Below the pieces are notes generated by a model. The model searched no databases. It saw nothing but the letters and a program-made list of their open reading frames with translations, and was not told the origin of the DNA. Shown here piece after piece: positions 16,154-24,519 of a DNA stretch of 64,000 nucleotides. The DNA is from JAHCHG01 sp965214585 (lineage in GTDB: Bacteria; Acidobacteriota; Blastocatellia; Pyrinomonadales; Pyrinomonadaceae), in NCBI GenBank assembly GCA_965214585.1, contig OZ243957.1, positions 2,108,001 through 2,172,000 on the forward strand. Reading direction: 5' to 3'. Position 1 is the first letter of the stretch. Each line of letters starts with the position of its first letter. The position numbers were made by a program, and so were the translations under genes.

Positions 16154-17090
16154 TTCTTCTTCAAAAAATTCAATCTACGCAATCGTCGGACCGACGGCTT
16201 CGGGAAAAACCGAGATCGGCGTTGAACTCGCTCTGCGGCTTGAAAACGCGGAGATAATCAATTGCGATTCGGTGCAGATTTACAAGGAAATCGAAATCGC
16301 CACAGCGAAACCGACAATTGAAGAAATGCGCGGCGTTCCGCATCATTTGTTAAATTACGTCGCGCCCGAAATAAAATATACGGCGGCGGCTTGGGCGAAA
16401 GATGCGGCTCAAAAAATAAAAGAGATCGAACAGCGCGGAAATGTGCCGATTCTCGTCGGCGGAACAGGTTTTTATTTGCGGGCTTTGCGTCAGCCGTTTT
16501 TTGAAAGTCCGAAAACCGATCTGAAATTGCGCGATAAAATAAAGCGAATCCGCGAAAAAAAAGGTGCGGAACATCTGCATAAAATTTTGCAGCGAGTTGA
16601 TAAAACGGCGGCGGAAAAACTTTTTCCGCGCGATTACGTCCGAGTCGGCAGAGCGTTGGAAGTTTATTTTCAAACGGGCGAAAAAATTTCCGAAATACAG
16701 CCGAAACGCGCCGAACCGCCGGAATTTGCAAATCGAATAAAAATTTTCGCCCTGAATCCGCCGCGAGATTTGCTTTATGAAAAGATAAACAAGCGAACGG
16801 AAATTCATTTTGAAAAAGGCTTGATCGAAGAAGTTAAATTATTGCGCGAAAAAGGTTTAAAAGATGAAACGAACGCTCTCGGAGCGCACGGTTACAGGCG
16901 GGTTTGCGAATTTCTGCGCGTGGAGAAAACGCTCGAAGAAGCCGTCGAAAAATCAAAACAGGATGTTCGTAATTACGCTAAACGGCAACTGAGTTGGTTT
17001 CGCGGCGTGGAAGATGTAATTTGGCTTGACGGTTTCGGAAATGAAACTCAAACACAGCAACAGCTTTGGGATATTTTGCAAATCAAATAA
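16146..17090 (+). CDS. miaA: tRNA dimethylallyltransferase MiaA
   Basis: 314 residues, normal for the family. P-loop AIVGPTASGKTE near the start, INCDSVQIYKEIEIATAKPT, VGGTGFYLRAL and the C-terminal region with GAHGYRRVCEF and KRQLSWFR are MiaA signatures. It transfers a dimethylallyl group to A37 of tRNAs reading UNN codons. The start is a GTG at 16146 inside a repeat word; no in-frame ATG exists before residue ~60, after the P-loop, so GTG is the credible choice. It is followed by hfq, the classic miaA-hfq pairing. Confidence 0.95.
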   Translation: MDNSSSKNSIYAIVGPTASGKTEIGVELALRLENAEIINCDSVQIYKEIEIATAKPTIEEMRGVPHHLLNYVAPEIKYTAAAWAKDAAQKIKEIEQRGNVPILVGGTGFYLRALRQPFFESPKTDLKLRDKIKRIREKKGAEHLHKILQRVDKTAAEKLFPRDYVRVGRALEVYFQTGEKISEIQPKRAEPPEFANRIKIFALNPPRDLLYEKINKRTEIHFEKGLIEEVKLLREKGLKDETNALGAHGYRRVCEFLRVEKTLEEAVEKSKQDVRNYAKRQLSWFRGVEDVIWLDGFGNETQTQQQLWDILQIK

Positions 17091-17101
17091 GTTTATTGAT
17101 A

Positions 17102-17129
17102 TTGTTTGTCCATATAAATCTGCTATAAT
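17102..17129 (+). promoter_or_regulatory. Sigma-70-like promoter for hfq
   Basis: TTGTTT at 17102-17107, a 16-base spacer, and TATAAT at 17124-17129 preceded by TGC (extended -10). A second TATAAT lies at 17131-17136. The leader to the hfq start would be about 38 bases. Confidence 0.55.
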
Positions 17130-17173
17130 TTATAATGTAGTTCCAAATCTAAGCGAATAAAAGAGAAAAAGCT

Positions 17174-17404
17174 ATGGACAAACATTCTACTCAGAATATA
17201 CAAGACGGATTCTTGAACACATCCCGGCGGGAAAAAACTACGATTGTCGTTGATCTGATGAACGGCGGAACGCTGACGGGCAGAATCAAAAGTTTTGATA
17301 AATTCTCGGTTTTGCTCGATGTCGGCGGACAAGATTTTTTGTTGTTTAAGCACGCAATTTCAACCATCTCACACGAAAGAAACAAACCGAATTTAGCAGG
17401 ATAA
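17174..17404 (+). CDS. hfq: RNA chaperone Hfq
   Basis: 76 residues with the Sm1 motif (TTIVVDLMNGGTLTGRIKSFDKFSVLLD) and the Sm2-like end (LFKHAISTISHER, where bacterial Hfq usually has YKHAIST). It forms a ring hexamer that pairs small RNAs with mRNAs. The Gln commonly found near the N-terminal alpha helix is present (QNIQDGFLN). It sits between miaA and tmk and has its own promoter-like sequence upstream. Its short C-terminal tail (NKPNLAG) is typical of non-enterobacterial Hfq. Confidence 0.95.
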   Translation: MDKHSTQNIQDGFLNTSRREKTTIVVDLMNGGTLTGRIKSFDKFSVLLDVGGQDFLLFKHAISTISHERNKPNLAG

Positions 17405-17411
17405 AAGAATT

Positions 17412-18044
17412 TTGTCGGGTAAATTTATCAGTTTTGAAGGAATTGACGGCAGCGGCAAATCAACTCAATTACGTCTTTTAGCAGGCGAATTGCAGATTCG
17501 CGGAATGGATGTTTTAACTACTCTTGAGCCGGGCGGAACGCCGCTTGGTCGCCGTCTGCGCCGAACATTTCTTGAAACCGAAGAAACGGTTGCGCCGATG
17601 GCGGAACTTTTATTATTTGCGGCTGACCGCGCACAACACGTCGAATTTCTCATCAAACCCGCCATCGAAAACGGCAGAATCGTTATTTCAGACCGCTACG
17701 CCGACGCAACCGCCGCTTATCAAGGCGCGGGACGCGGTTTTGATAAAAATACGATTGAAAAAGTTATTGAACTTGCAACCGACGGTTTAAAGCCCGACTT
17801 GACGTTATTTTTCGATCTGCCGATTGAAACGGCATTTCTGCGAAAAAACGAGAGAACCCTCGGCGGCGAACGGAAAAATCGTATGGATTCGGAAACAAAC
17901 GAATTTTACAAGCGCGTGCGCGAAATGTATCTGCAAATTGCCGAATCGGAAAAGGAAAGATTTAAAATTATAGACGCGGGCGGTTCGATTGGCGACATAC
18001 ACAAAACGGTTTTGCAGTTGGTTTTGGAATTTTTGGATAAATAA
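17412..18044 (+). CDS. tmk: Thymidylate kinase
   Basis: 210 residues. P-loop FEGIDGSGKSTQLR, the TLEPGGTPLGRRLR (DR/E-type) segment, and DRYADATAAYQGAGRGF are Tmk signatures. It phosphorylates dTMP to dTDP. The start is a TTG at 17412, placed so that translation begins two residues before the conserved GKFISFEG strand. The hfq stop is seven bases before it, so the genes are probably cotranscribed. The next gene but one (holB) is the partner often found with tmk. Confidence 0.94.
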   Translation: MSGKFISFEGIDGSGKSTQLRLLAGELQIRGMDVLTTLEPGGTPLGRRLRRTFLETEETVAPMAELLLFAADRAQHVEFLIKPAIENGRIVISDRYADATAAYQGAGRGFDKNTIEKVIELATDGLKPDLTLFFDLPIETAFLRKNERTLGGERKNRMDSETNEFYKRVREMYLQIAESEKERFKIIDAGGSIGDIHKTVLQLVLEFLDK

Positions 18045-18144
18045 ACAGGCGAAACCACGTCCATCTTGGCGGCAACGAGCGCGAATGCGCGAAAACAACG
18101 GCGAAAAGTTTATAATTTAAATGCAAAATTTCAAGTTTATTATC

Positions 18145-18197
18145 TCATCTCGAACGCTTAGGCGTTCGCTGCCGGCAAGATGCCGGCGTTCCATTTA
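18145..18197. repeat. Palindromic repeat fragment before holB
   Basis: Two back-to-back palindromes, CGAACGCTTAGGCGTTCG and GCCGGCAAGATGCCGGC, end four bases before the holB start. The second is the same word found in the three ~183-bp elements of this window. It contributes an in-frame ATG at 18180 that is not the likely start. Confidence 0.75.
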
Positions 18198-18200
18198 AGA

Positions 18201-19235
18201 ATGTTCGGCAAATTAATCGGCAACGACAATATCAAAGAAATTCTCAAACGCCTGATAAAATCGGGGCGCGTGCCGAGTTCTCTGCTTTTTACGGGCGCGG
18301 ACGGCGTTGGCAAAAAGCAATTTGCGCTTGAAATCGCTAAAACATTTATCTGCCAAAATTTACAAAATTTCGAGGCGTGCGGCGATTGTTTGAACTGCAA
18401 ACGCGCCGACAAATTTAATTTTCCGAAAGATGATGACCGCGATGCTTTTAAGCAGGTAATTTTCAGCGAACATTCCGACATCGGAACGGTTGTTCCGTAT
18501 AAAACGGGCATTTTGGTTGACGCGATCCGCGATTTGGAAAGAGAAGCGAATTTTCGTCCGTTTCAGGCAAAAGCCAGATTTTTCATAATTGACGATGCCG
18601 ATAAAATGAACGATTCGGCTTCAAACGCTCTTTTAAAGACGCTCGAAGAACCGCCCGAAACTTCGTATATTTTTCTGATAACATCGCGCCCCGACGCGCT
18701 TTTGCCGACAATTCTTTCGCGCTGTCAAAATCTGCGTTTCGCGCCGATTGATAAACAAAACATCGAAAATTTTCTGCTCGAAACAAAAAAATATTCGCCC
18801 GACGATGCCGAACTTCTCGCCAATCTTTCCGGCGGAAGCATCGGACAGGCGTTGGAAACCGATCTGGAAAAATTCCGCGACGGACGCGCTTCAATGCTCA
18901 AAGTTCTGGAAAGCCTTCTGCTCAAAGAAAACCGCGCCCAACTTCTGCAAATTGCCGAACAATTAAACGACGCGAAGGCGAAAGACGAATACGAAAACAA
19001 ACTCGATATTTTGCAGACTTTGATTCACGACATCTGGACGATTCGGCTTGGCAAATCCGAACAAAATCTGACAAATGCTGATCTGATTTTCTCTCTGAAA
19101 AAACTCGCCGAAAACGCCGACGCAAAAAATTTAGCAAAATGGCTCGGCGAAATCGAAACTCTGCGCGAACAACTCGTCCTAAATCTCAACCGCAAAATCG
19201 CCGCGGACGCGCTTTTCGTGCAAATGGCTGGATAA
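18201..19235 (+). CDS. holB: DNA polymerase III delta' subunit
   Basis: 344 residues from the ATG at 18201; the earlier ATG at 18180 lies in a repeat palindrome and adds seven unrelated residues. MFGKLIGNDNIKEILKR, the P-loop-like LLFTGADGVGKKQFA, a Cys cluster (CGDCLNC, zinc module), FIIDDADKMN and LKTLEEPPETSYIFLIT with ILSRCQNLRF are clamp-loader AAA+ features. The intact-looking GVGKK loop suggests nucleotide binding, unlike E. coli delta'. It works in the clamp loader of the replisome. The tmk-holB neighbourhood is widely conserved. Confidence 0.9.
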   Translation: MFGKLIGNDNIKEILKRLIKSGRVPSSLLFTGADGVGKKQFALEIAKTFICQNLQNFEACGDCLNCKRADKFNFPKDDDRDAFKQVIFSEHSDIGTVVPYKTGILVDAIRDLEREANFRPFQAKARFFIIDDADKMNDSASNALLKTLEEPPETSYIFLITSRPDALLPTILSRCQNLRFAPIDKQNIENFLLETKKYSPDDAELLANLSGGSIGQALETDLEKFRDGRASMLKVLESLLLKENRAQLLQIAEQLNDAKAKDEYENKLDILQTLIHDIWTIRLGKSEQNLTNADLIFSLKKLAENADAKNLAKWLGEIETLREQLVLNLNRKIAADALFVQMAG

Positions 19236-19246
19236 AATTTTCACTC

Positions 19247-19428
19247 AGAAGCTGTTTGGTATTTGTATCGCAGGCTTCCAGCCGGCAGTCTTGGTGGCTT
19301 CCAGCCGCCAAATTTATCTGTTTTTCTCGTCAATTCGTGTAAATAATGCCCGAATTGGCGGCTGGAAGCCACCAAGACTGCCGGCAAGATGCCGGCGTTA
19401 CGTTTTTTTGAGTGTCCAAACAGCTTCT
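19247..19428. mobile_element. 183-bp palindromic element, copy 1
   Basis: The ends are perfect inverted repeats AGAAGCTGTTTGG (19247-19259) and CCAAACAGCTTCT (19416-19428). Inside, long arms containing GCCGGCAGTCTTGGTGGC and GCCACCAAGACTGCCGGC face each other around an AT-rich centre. Two more copies lie at 47367 (opposite orientation) and 51380. It encodes nothing and has the build of a MITE or a large REP-type palindrome. It fills much of the 355-base gap before the TonB_C gene. Confidence 0.85.
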
Positions 19429-19590
19429 AAAAGAATTTTCGGGAACAAATTTCAAAAAGCGGTGTCTAACTATTTAAAAAAATCTGTAATTTTTATGTTC
19501 GGGAAATAATTTTCGCAATCGGGAAATTAAAACCCTTTACCTTATTGAAATAAAAAGTTAAACTGACACTATAAAAAAAGGAGAAATAGT

Positions 19591-20904
19591 ATGAAAAAAC
19601 AAGTTTTACTCGCGTTATCAATCTCGGTTTTTGCCGTTTCCGCCGTTTTCGCTCAAACTATGCCGACGAAAACGATCAGCGGCGGCGAAGTCAACGGAAA
19701 AGCCGAAGTTCTTCCCGCGCCGGTAGTTCCCGCGGCGGCGAAGGCGGTGAAAGCCTGCGGAAGTGTTAATGTGCAGGTTTTGATTGACGAACAGGGAAAT
19801 ATCGCGGAGGCAAATGCCGTTTCGGGTCATCCTCTGCTTCGCGGAGCAGCCGAAACTGCGGCGCGTGGTTCGCAATTTAAACCGACGATGCTTTCCGGGC
19901 AATCGGTCAAAGTTTCCGGCATCATCGTTTATAAATTTGCCTGCGATTCGGGAGATGCGAACTCGACTTCAAACGAATCCGCCGATAAAAACGGAGGAAT
20001 CAGAGCAATCGGAAATTCAGTTCGAGTTGCGCCGAATTCAAATAATTCGATTAAAACTATGGGAGGCGGCGTGGTAAACGGAAAAGCTATAAGTTTGCCG
20101 CGACCTAAATATCCGGCGGCGGCGCAGGCGGTTAAAGCGTCGGGCGCGGTCAATGTCCAGATTTTGATAGACGAAACTGGAAATGTGATCGAAGCAAACG
20201 CCGTTACCGGACATCCTTTATTGCGGCAGCTGGCGGAACAGGCGGCGCGTGGAGCGACTTTTGCGCCGACGATGCTTTCCGGTCAGCCGGTCAAAGTTTC
20301 GGGCGTGATTGTTTATAACTTCGGCGATTCCAACGTAAATGCAGAAGGTTCGGGCGCGGGAGCAGACGGTTTTCCGGTTAGAAAATCTGCCGACGGAAAG
20401 GATAGATTTTTCGGTTTGGGAATGGCATTTTCAATGATGAATGAAAAATCTTTTCCGGGAAATAGAAATTTACAGCCGTTGACCAAAAGTTTAGCAACGG
20501 AATTTCCGCAGTTTACCGAGGATTTGAAATTGCTCGAATCTCTGGATGAAAATGCGACGCAGAGCGAAAAAACCGCTTTGCTCGACAGTTCGTTTTCATC
20601 GGTCAGAGGCAAACTCAGCCAGACGGAAGCGTGGCAATTCGATACGGGAAGACAATTAGGTAAAATTATGACATCGCTCAAAACGCCGCAGGCGAAAGAG
20701 AATTTTGATGAAACCGCTTTGCGAACCGAACTTCTGAAATTGCGCGATTTAACTTTTACCGCGCCGTCGGACGTTTCGGCTGATATGCTGGAAAATATAA
20801 AAACAATTGCCGATTTTGCCGACGATCAAAACCTGAATGAGCCGGCAAACAAATTTAAAATGCTCAAAGCGTTTATGGAAGTGCTGAAAGCCGTATCGCC
20901 ATAA
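19591..20904 (+). CDS. Secreted protein with two TonB_C domains
   Basis: 437 residues with GGAG ribosome-binding site and signal peptide (LLALSISVFAVSAVFAQ). Two near-identical units follow: VNVQVLIDEQGNIAEANAVSG (about residues 50-110) and VNVQILIDETGNVIEANAVTG (about 185-245), each ending VKVSG(I/V)IVY. These are TonB C-terminal-type folds. No TonB membrane anchor with Pro-rich linker is present, so it is not a classical TonB. The rest (from ~275) is helical and unknown. Such periplasmic TonB_C proteins are frequent in acidobacteria; their role is not established. Confidence 0.8.
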   Translation: MKKQVLLALSISVFAVSAVFAQTMPTKTISGGEVNGKAEVLPAPVVPAAAKAVKACGSVNVQVLIDEQGNIAEANAVSGHPLLRGAAETAARGSQFKPTMLSGQSVKVSGIIVYKFACDSGDANSTSNESADKNGGIRAIGNSVRVAPNSNNSIKTMGGGVVNGKAISLPRPKYPAAAQAVKASGAVNVQILIDETGNVIEANAVTGHPLLRQLAEQAARGATFAPTMLSGQPVKVSGVIVYNFGDSNVNAEGSGAGADGFPVRKSADGKDRFFGLGMAFSMMNEKSFPGNRNLQPLTKSLATEFPQFTEDLKLLESLDENATQSEKTALLDSSFSSVRGKLSQTEAWQFDTGRQLGKIMTSLKTPQAKENFDETALRTELLKLRDLTFTAPSDVSADMLENIKTIADFADDQNLNEPANKFKMLKAFMEVLKAVSP

Positions 20905-20946
20905 TAAACGGCGCACAAGAATTATTCGGCACAAGATTTTTTGCAA

Positions 20947-21384
20947 ATGGCGAAAATCAAAAACAAAAATCTCGATTCGGCTTCGATAACGGAGCGCGTT
21001 CTGGCGGGTTCGGCAATTTTTGCCGGATTCGTCGGCGCGTTCATTTTGTGGTTTTTTAATCCGACAACCGCCGGGTTTTTTCCCGCTTGTCCGCTTCAAA
21101 CGGCGACGGGCTTAAATTGTCCGGGCTGCGGAATGACCCGCGGCTTTCACTCGATTTTACACGGCGACATTTGGGGCGCACTGCATTTTAACGCGCTTTT
21201 GCCGTTTTTCGCATTCTTTTTTGCATACATTTTTATTTCTCTGCTTCTCACCGCTTTCAGAGGACGCGGTTTGTCTTTTGAAATTTTCAAACCGAAAATA
21301 GTTTATACGTTTTTGGCTCTCGCTTTAGTCTATTTTCTCGTCAGAAATCTGCCGTTTTATCCTTTTAATTATTTGGCGATCTGA
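20947..21384 (+). CDS. DUF2752 membrane protein
   Basis: 145 residues from ATG at 20947; a TTG six bases earlier is less likely. The DUF2752 signature is clear: CPLQTATGLNCPGCGMTRG, then ILHGDIWGALHFNALLP. Three or four hydrophobic helices surround it. The family is a small inner-membrane protein with a conserved CPGCG motif, of unknown function. It is convergent with polA, whose stop is at the next base. Confidence 0.88.
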   Translation: MAKIKNKNLDSASITERVLAGSAIFAGFVGAFILWFFNPTTAGFFPACPLQTATGLNCPGCGMTRGFHSILHGDIWGALHFNALLPFFAFFFAYIFISLLLTAFRGRGLSFEIFKPKIVYTFLALALVYFLVRNLPFYPFNYLAI

Positions 21385-24102
21385 TTATTTCGCGGTCATC
21401 CAATTTTTGCCCGCGCCGATTTCAACCGTTAGCGGAACGTCCAATTCAACTGCCGCTTCCATTTCTTTTGTGATAATTTCCAGAGCCTTTTCAACTTCCG
21501 CGTCGGGCGATTCGAGCAGAAGTTCGTCGTGAACCTGCATAATCATTCGCGTTTTCAAGTTTTCGCGTTTTAAGGCTTCTTCAACTCTGAGCATCGCAAT
21601 TTTCACGATGTCAGATGCGCTGCCCTGAATCGGCATATTTATCGCTTCGCGTTCGGCGCGTGAACGGACGTTATAATTTCGGTCATTTATTGTCGGAACG
21701 TAACGCCGTCTGCCGAAAATCGAACTGACGTAGCCTTGTTCTTTGGCGACTTCGGGCGTTTCTTCCATAAATTTTTTGATGCCTTTGTATGTGTCGTAAT
21801 AATCTTCGATCACATCTTTGGCTTCCGCCCGCGAAATGCCGACTCTTTGCGACAAACCGTAGGCTTCGACGGCGTAAGCGATAGCGAAATTGACGATTTT
21901 TGCAAGGCGGCGTTTTTCCTTTAGTTCTTCGTCCGTTTCGGCTTTGAAAACGAGTTTCGCCGTTTGCGCGTGAATATCTTCGCCGTTTTTGAACGCCGCG
22001 AGCATCACTTCGTCGCGCGTGATGTGCGCCAAAATTCTCAGTTCAAGCTGCGAATAATCGGCGGAAATTAATTTGCAGTTTTCTTCGGCGATAAACGAAT
22101 GGCGAATTTGCTGACCGAGTTCGGTGCGAATCGGTATGTTTTGCAGATTCGGTTCGGAAGATGATAAACGTCCCGTCGTTGTTACGGTTTGATTCAAATT
22201 TCCGTGTATTCGCCCGTCTTCGCCGATCAAAGTCGGCAAAACGTCGGAATAAGTCGCTTTAATCTTATCGAGTTCGCGGTAATCAATAATAAATTGCCCG
22301 ATCTCATAAGTTTCGGCGATTTCCTGCAAAGCGTCTTTGTTGGTCGAGATTTTTCCCGTCGGCGTTTTGTGGCGCGTTTCGATATTGAGTTCGGTCAAAA
22401 CTTCGCCGACCTGTTTCGGCGAATTGATATTAAATTCGCGCCCCGCAAGTTCAAATATTTTCTCGCTCAAAGTTTCGAGTTCGTCGGCGATAAAATCCGA
22501 AACGCCGTTTAAAGCGGGAATATCAATTTTAAGTCCCGCCATTTCCATTTTGTAAAGCAGCGGAACAAGCGGCAATTCCATTTCCGTATAAATTTTTTCG
22601 AGTTCGTTTTCTTCGATTTGTCGGCGCAAAATCGGCGCAAGTTGAAACGTAAAATCGGCGCGTTCGGCAGTTCGATATTGGTTTTCCGTCCAACCGTCGG
22701 GAATTTCCGCTGCCGCTTCTTCGCCGAGATTTTGCTGTGCCAAAACTGATGCGTCGTAATTCGGACGGCTCGAATCGAGCAAATACGCCGCGATCTTTAC
22801 GTCGTCGGTCACGGCTTCGGGCGTAATGTTCAAAGTTTTCAAGACCGCCAGATTTCGTTTATAGCCGTGAACGCATTTGTCCAAAAAGCCGTTTGACAAA
22901 ATGTCTTTTAATAGTCCAATCGCTTCTTCGCGTCCTTCGGCGAAATTCTCGAAATCAACGTAATTTGAAAATCCCGCACCGACGGCGATTGCCACGCCAA
23001 GCGGTTCTTTTTTGTGATAAGAACTAGCGTTTTCGGGCGAATTTGAATCGTCAACGTCAAAACTCCAGTTTTCCGTTTCCCACAAACGACGAATCAAAAC
23101 GTCTAAATCTTCGCGGTTTCGGATAATGTGATAACGCCTTTTCGTTTCAACAACGCGGTCAACCGTTCCGTCAAAAAGCGGCGCGGAATCGGCAAATTCT
23201 CGTGTCAAAGTCGTAAATTCGAGTTCGCTGAAAAGTCTATAAGCAAGTTCGCGGTCTGGCGATTCGTATTTGAGCGCGTCGAGGTCGAGTTCGACGGGAA
23301 CTTCGCAGTGAACCGTCGCAAGTTCGAGAGATTGGCGAATATCTTCCACATTATTTTGCAGCGATTCGCGGTAAGTTTTGTGCTTCACTTCGTCGGCGTG
23401 TTTCATCGCCTCAACCGCCGAACCGAATTTTTTTATTAATTTGACCGCGCCTTTTTCTCCGATTCCCTTCGCGCCCGGAATATTGTCAATCGAATCGCCC
23501 ATCAAGCCGAGCAGATCAATCATTTTATTGGGCGGCAGACCGAATTTATTTTCAACCCACCGTTCATCGCACCATTCGACGGGCGGAACGGGCGTTTTTC
23601 TTTTGATATTCTGCGAGTTCTGCCGCATACAAACGATCAGCGGATCGCGCACAAGTTGGCACAAATCCTTGTCATTTGAAACGATCACGGCTTGCAATCC
23701 TTTTTCTTCGACCTTTTGCGCCAAAGTTCCGATAATATCGTCGGCTTCAAAGCCGTCGTATTTAATGATCGGAATCCGAAACGCTTCGCAAACCTTTTTG
23801 ATATAAGGCATCTGCGAAGAGAGATCATCCGGCATATCGTCGCGGTTCGCTTTGTAATCGGCGTAGGCATCGTGCCGAAAAGTCGGCGTTGCCGAATCGA
23901 AAACGGCGGCGATATAATCGGGTTTTTCGTCGTCGAGCAGTTTGCGAAGCATATTTGTAAAGACAAAAACCGCCTGCGTTACCTGCCCTTTGCTGTTTCG
24001 CAGAGGTTCGCCGCCTTTTCTGCCCATCGGCGCGAAAAATGCGCGGAAAATATGCGACATCGTATCAACTAGAAATACTCGTTTCGGTTTGTTTTCGGTC
24101 AT
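21385..24102 (-). CDS. polA: DNA polymerase I, proofreading domain degenerate
   Basis: 905 residues. The 5'-3' nuclease domain is N-terminal (FLVDTMSHIFRAFFA, GFEADDIIGTLA, SNDKDLCQLV). The 3'-5' exonuclease region has lost key acids: Exo I reads FDVDDSN instead of D-x-E (about residue 350). Exo II reads KRNLAVL with Ala where E. coli has Asp424. Exo III reads RTAERADF with Arg where Asp501 should be. Polymerase motif A DYSQLELR (~686), motif C QVHDELL (~857) and the O-helix NFAIAYAVEAYG are present. It should fill gaps and remove primers but not proofread. Confidence 0.95.
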   Translation of the reverse strand: MTENKPKRVFLVDTMSHIFRAFFAPMGRKGGEPLRNSKGQVTQAVFVFTNMLRKLLDDEKPDYIAAVFDSATPTFRHDAYADYKANRDDMPDDLSSQMPYIKKVCEAFRIPIIKYDGFEADDIIGTLAQKVEEKGLQAVIVSNDKDLCQLVRDPLIVCMRQNSQNIKRKTPVPPVEWCDERWVENKFGLPPNKMIDLLGLMGDSIDNIPGAKGIGEKGAVKLIKKFGSAVEAMKHADEVKHKTYRESLQNNVEDIRQSLELATVHCEVPVELDLDALKYESPDRELAYRLFSELEFTTLTREFADSAPLFDGTVDRVVETKRRYHIIRNREDLDVLIRRLWETENWSFDVDDSNSPENASSYHKKEPLGVAIAVGAGFSNYVDFENFAEGREEAIGLLKDILSNGFLDKCVHGYKRNLAVLKTLNITPEAVTDDVKIAAYLLDSSRPNYDASVLAQQNLGEEAAAEIPDGWTENQYRTAERADFTFQLAPILRRQIEENELEKIYTEMELPLVPLLYKMEMAGLKIDIPALNGVSDFIADELETLSEKIFELAGREFNINSPKQVGEVLTELNIETRHKTPTGKISTNKDALQEIAETYEIGQFIIDYRELDKIKATYSDVLPTLIGEDGRIHGNLNQTVTTTGRLSSSEPNLQNIPIRTELGQQIRHSFIAEENCKLISADYSQLELRILAHITRDEVMLAAFKNGEDIHAQTAKLVFKAETDEELKEKRRLAKIVNFAIAYAVEAYGLSQRVGISRAEAKDVIEDYYDTYKGIKKFMEETPEVAKEQGYVSSIFGRRRYVPTINDRNYNVRSRAEREAINMPIQGSASDIVKIAMLRVEEALKRENLKTRMIMQVHDELLLESPDAEVEKALEIITKEMEAAVELDVPLTVEIGAGKNWMTAK

Positions 24103-24192
24103 ATTAAGTTAGTATAAATTATTTTGAGCGTCGTATAAATTAAAGTCTGGACGTGCTGAAAATATATGTTGATTTACTGATTGCCGCCAACT

Positions 24193-24519
24193 TTATTTGG
24201 TGGATGTATTGCGGCTTTCCTTAAATTTCACAATAGTCGCGCCCCAGCTTCCCGAAAATTCGGATGCGTTTTTGAAGGATTCGACAAAATCGGTGTCGGA
24301 CAAAATTTTTCTGACAATTTCTCTCTGAACGCCGATTCCTTTGCCGTGAATTATTTTTACAACCGGAAAATTTCTGTTTCGCGCTTCGGTCAGATAATTT
24401 TCCACCAAAGAGCGTATGTCTTTCGGCTGGAAAGAGTGCAGATCGAGAGTGTCCGTAATTTCCAGTTCAATGGGTTCGGAAAACGGATTTTCCAAATCGG
24501 TATATTCTGTTTCGCTCAT
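24193..24519 (-). CDS. Smr-domain protein
   Basis: 108 residues. It is essentially one Smr domain: LDLHSFQPKDIRSLVENYL (DLH motif) and VVKIIHGKGIGVQREIVRKIL (HGKG motif), the two signatures of the MutS2 C-terminal nuclease domain. Free-standing Smr proteins are thought to nick DNA or RNA at unusual structures. It is last in a three-gene operon, overlapping the preceding gene by ATGA at 24516-24519. Confidence 0.88.
   Translation of the reverse strand: MSETEYTDLENPFSEPIELEITDTLDLHSFQPKDIRSLVENYLTEARNRNFPVVKIIHGKGIGVQREIVRKILSDTDFVESFKNASEFSGSWGATIVKFKESRNTSTK

Noticed and set aside
18180..18200. holB start at ATG 18180
   Set aside because: The ATG is in the palindrome GCCGGCAAGATGCCGGC; the ATG at 18201 begins the conserved MFGKLIGN.
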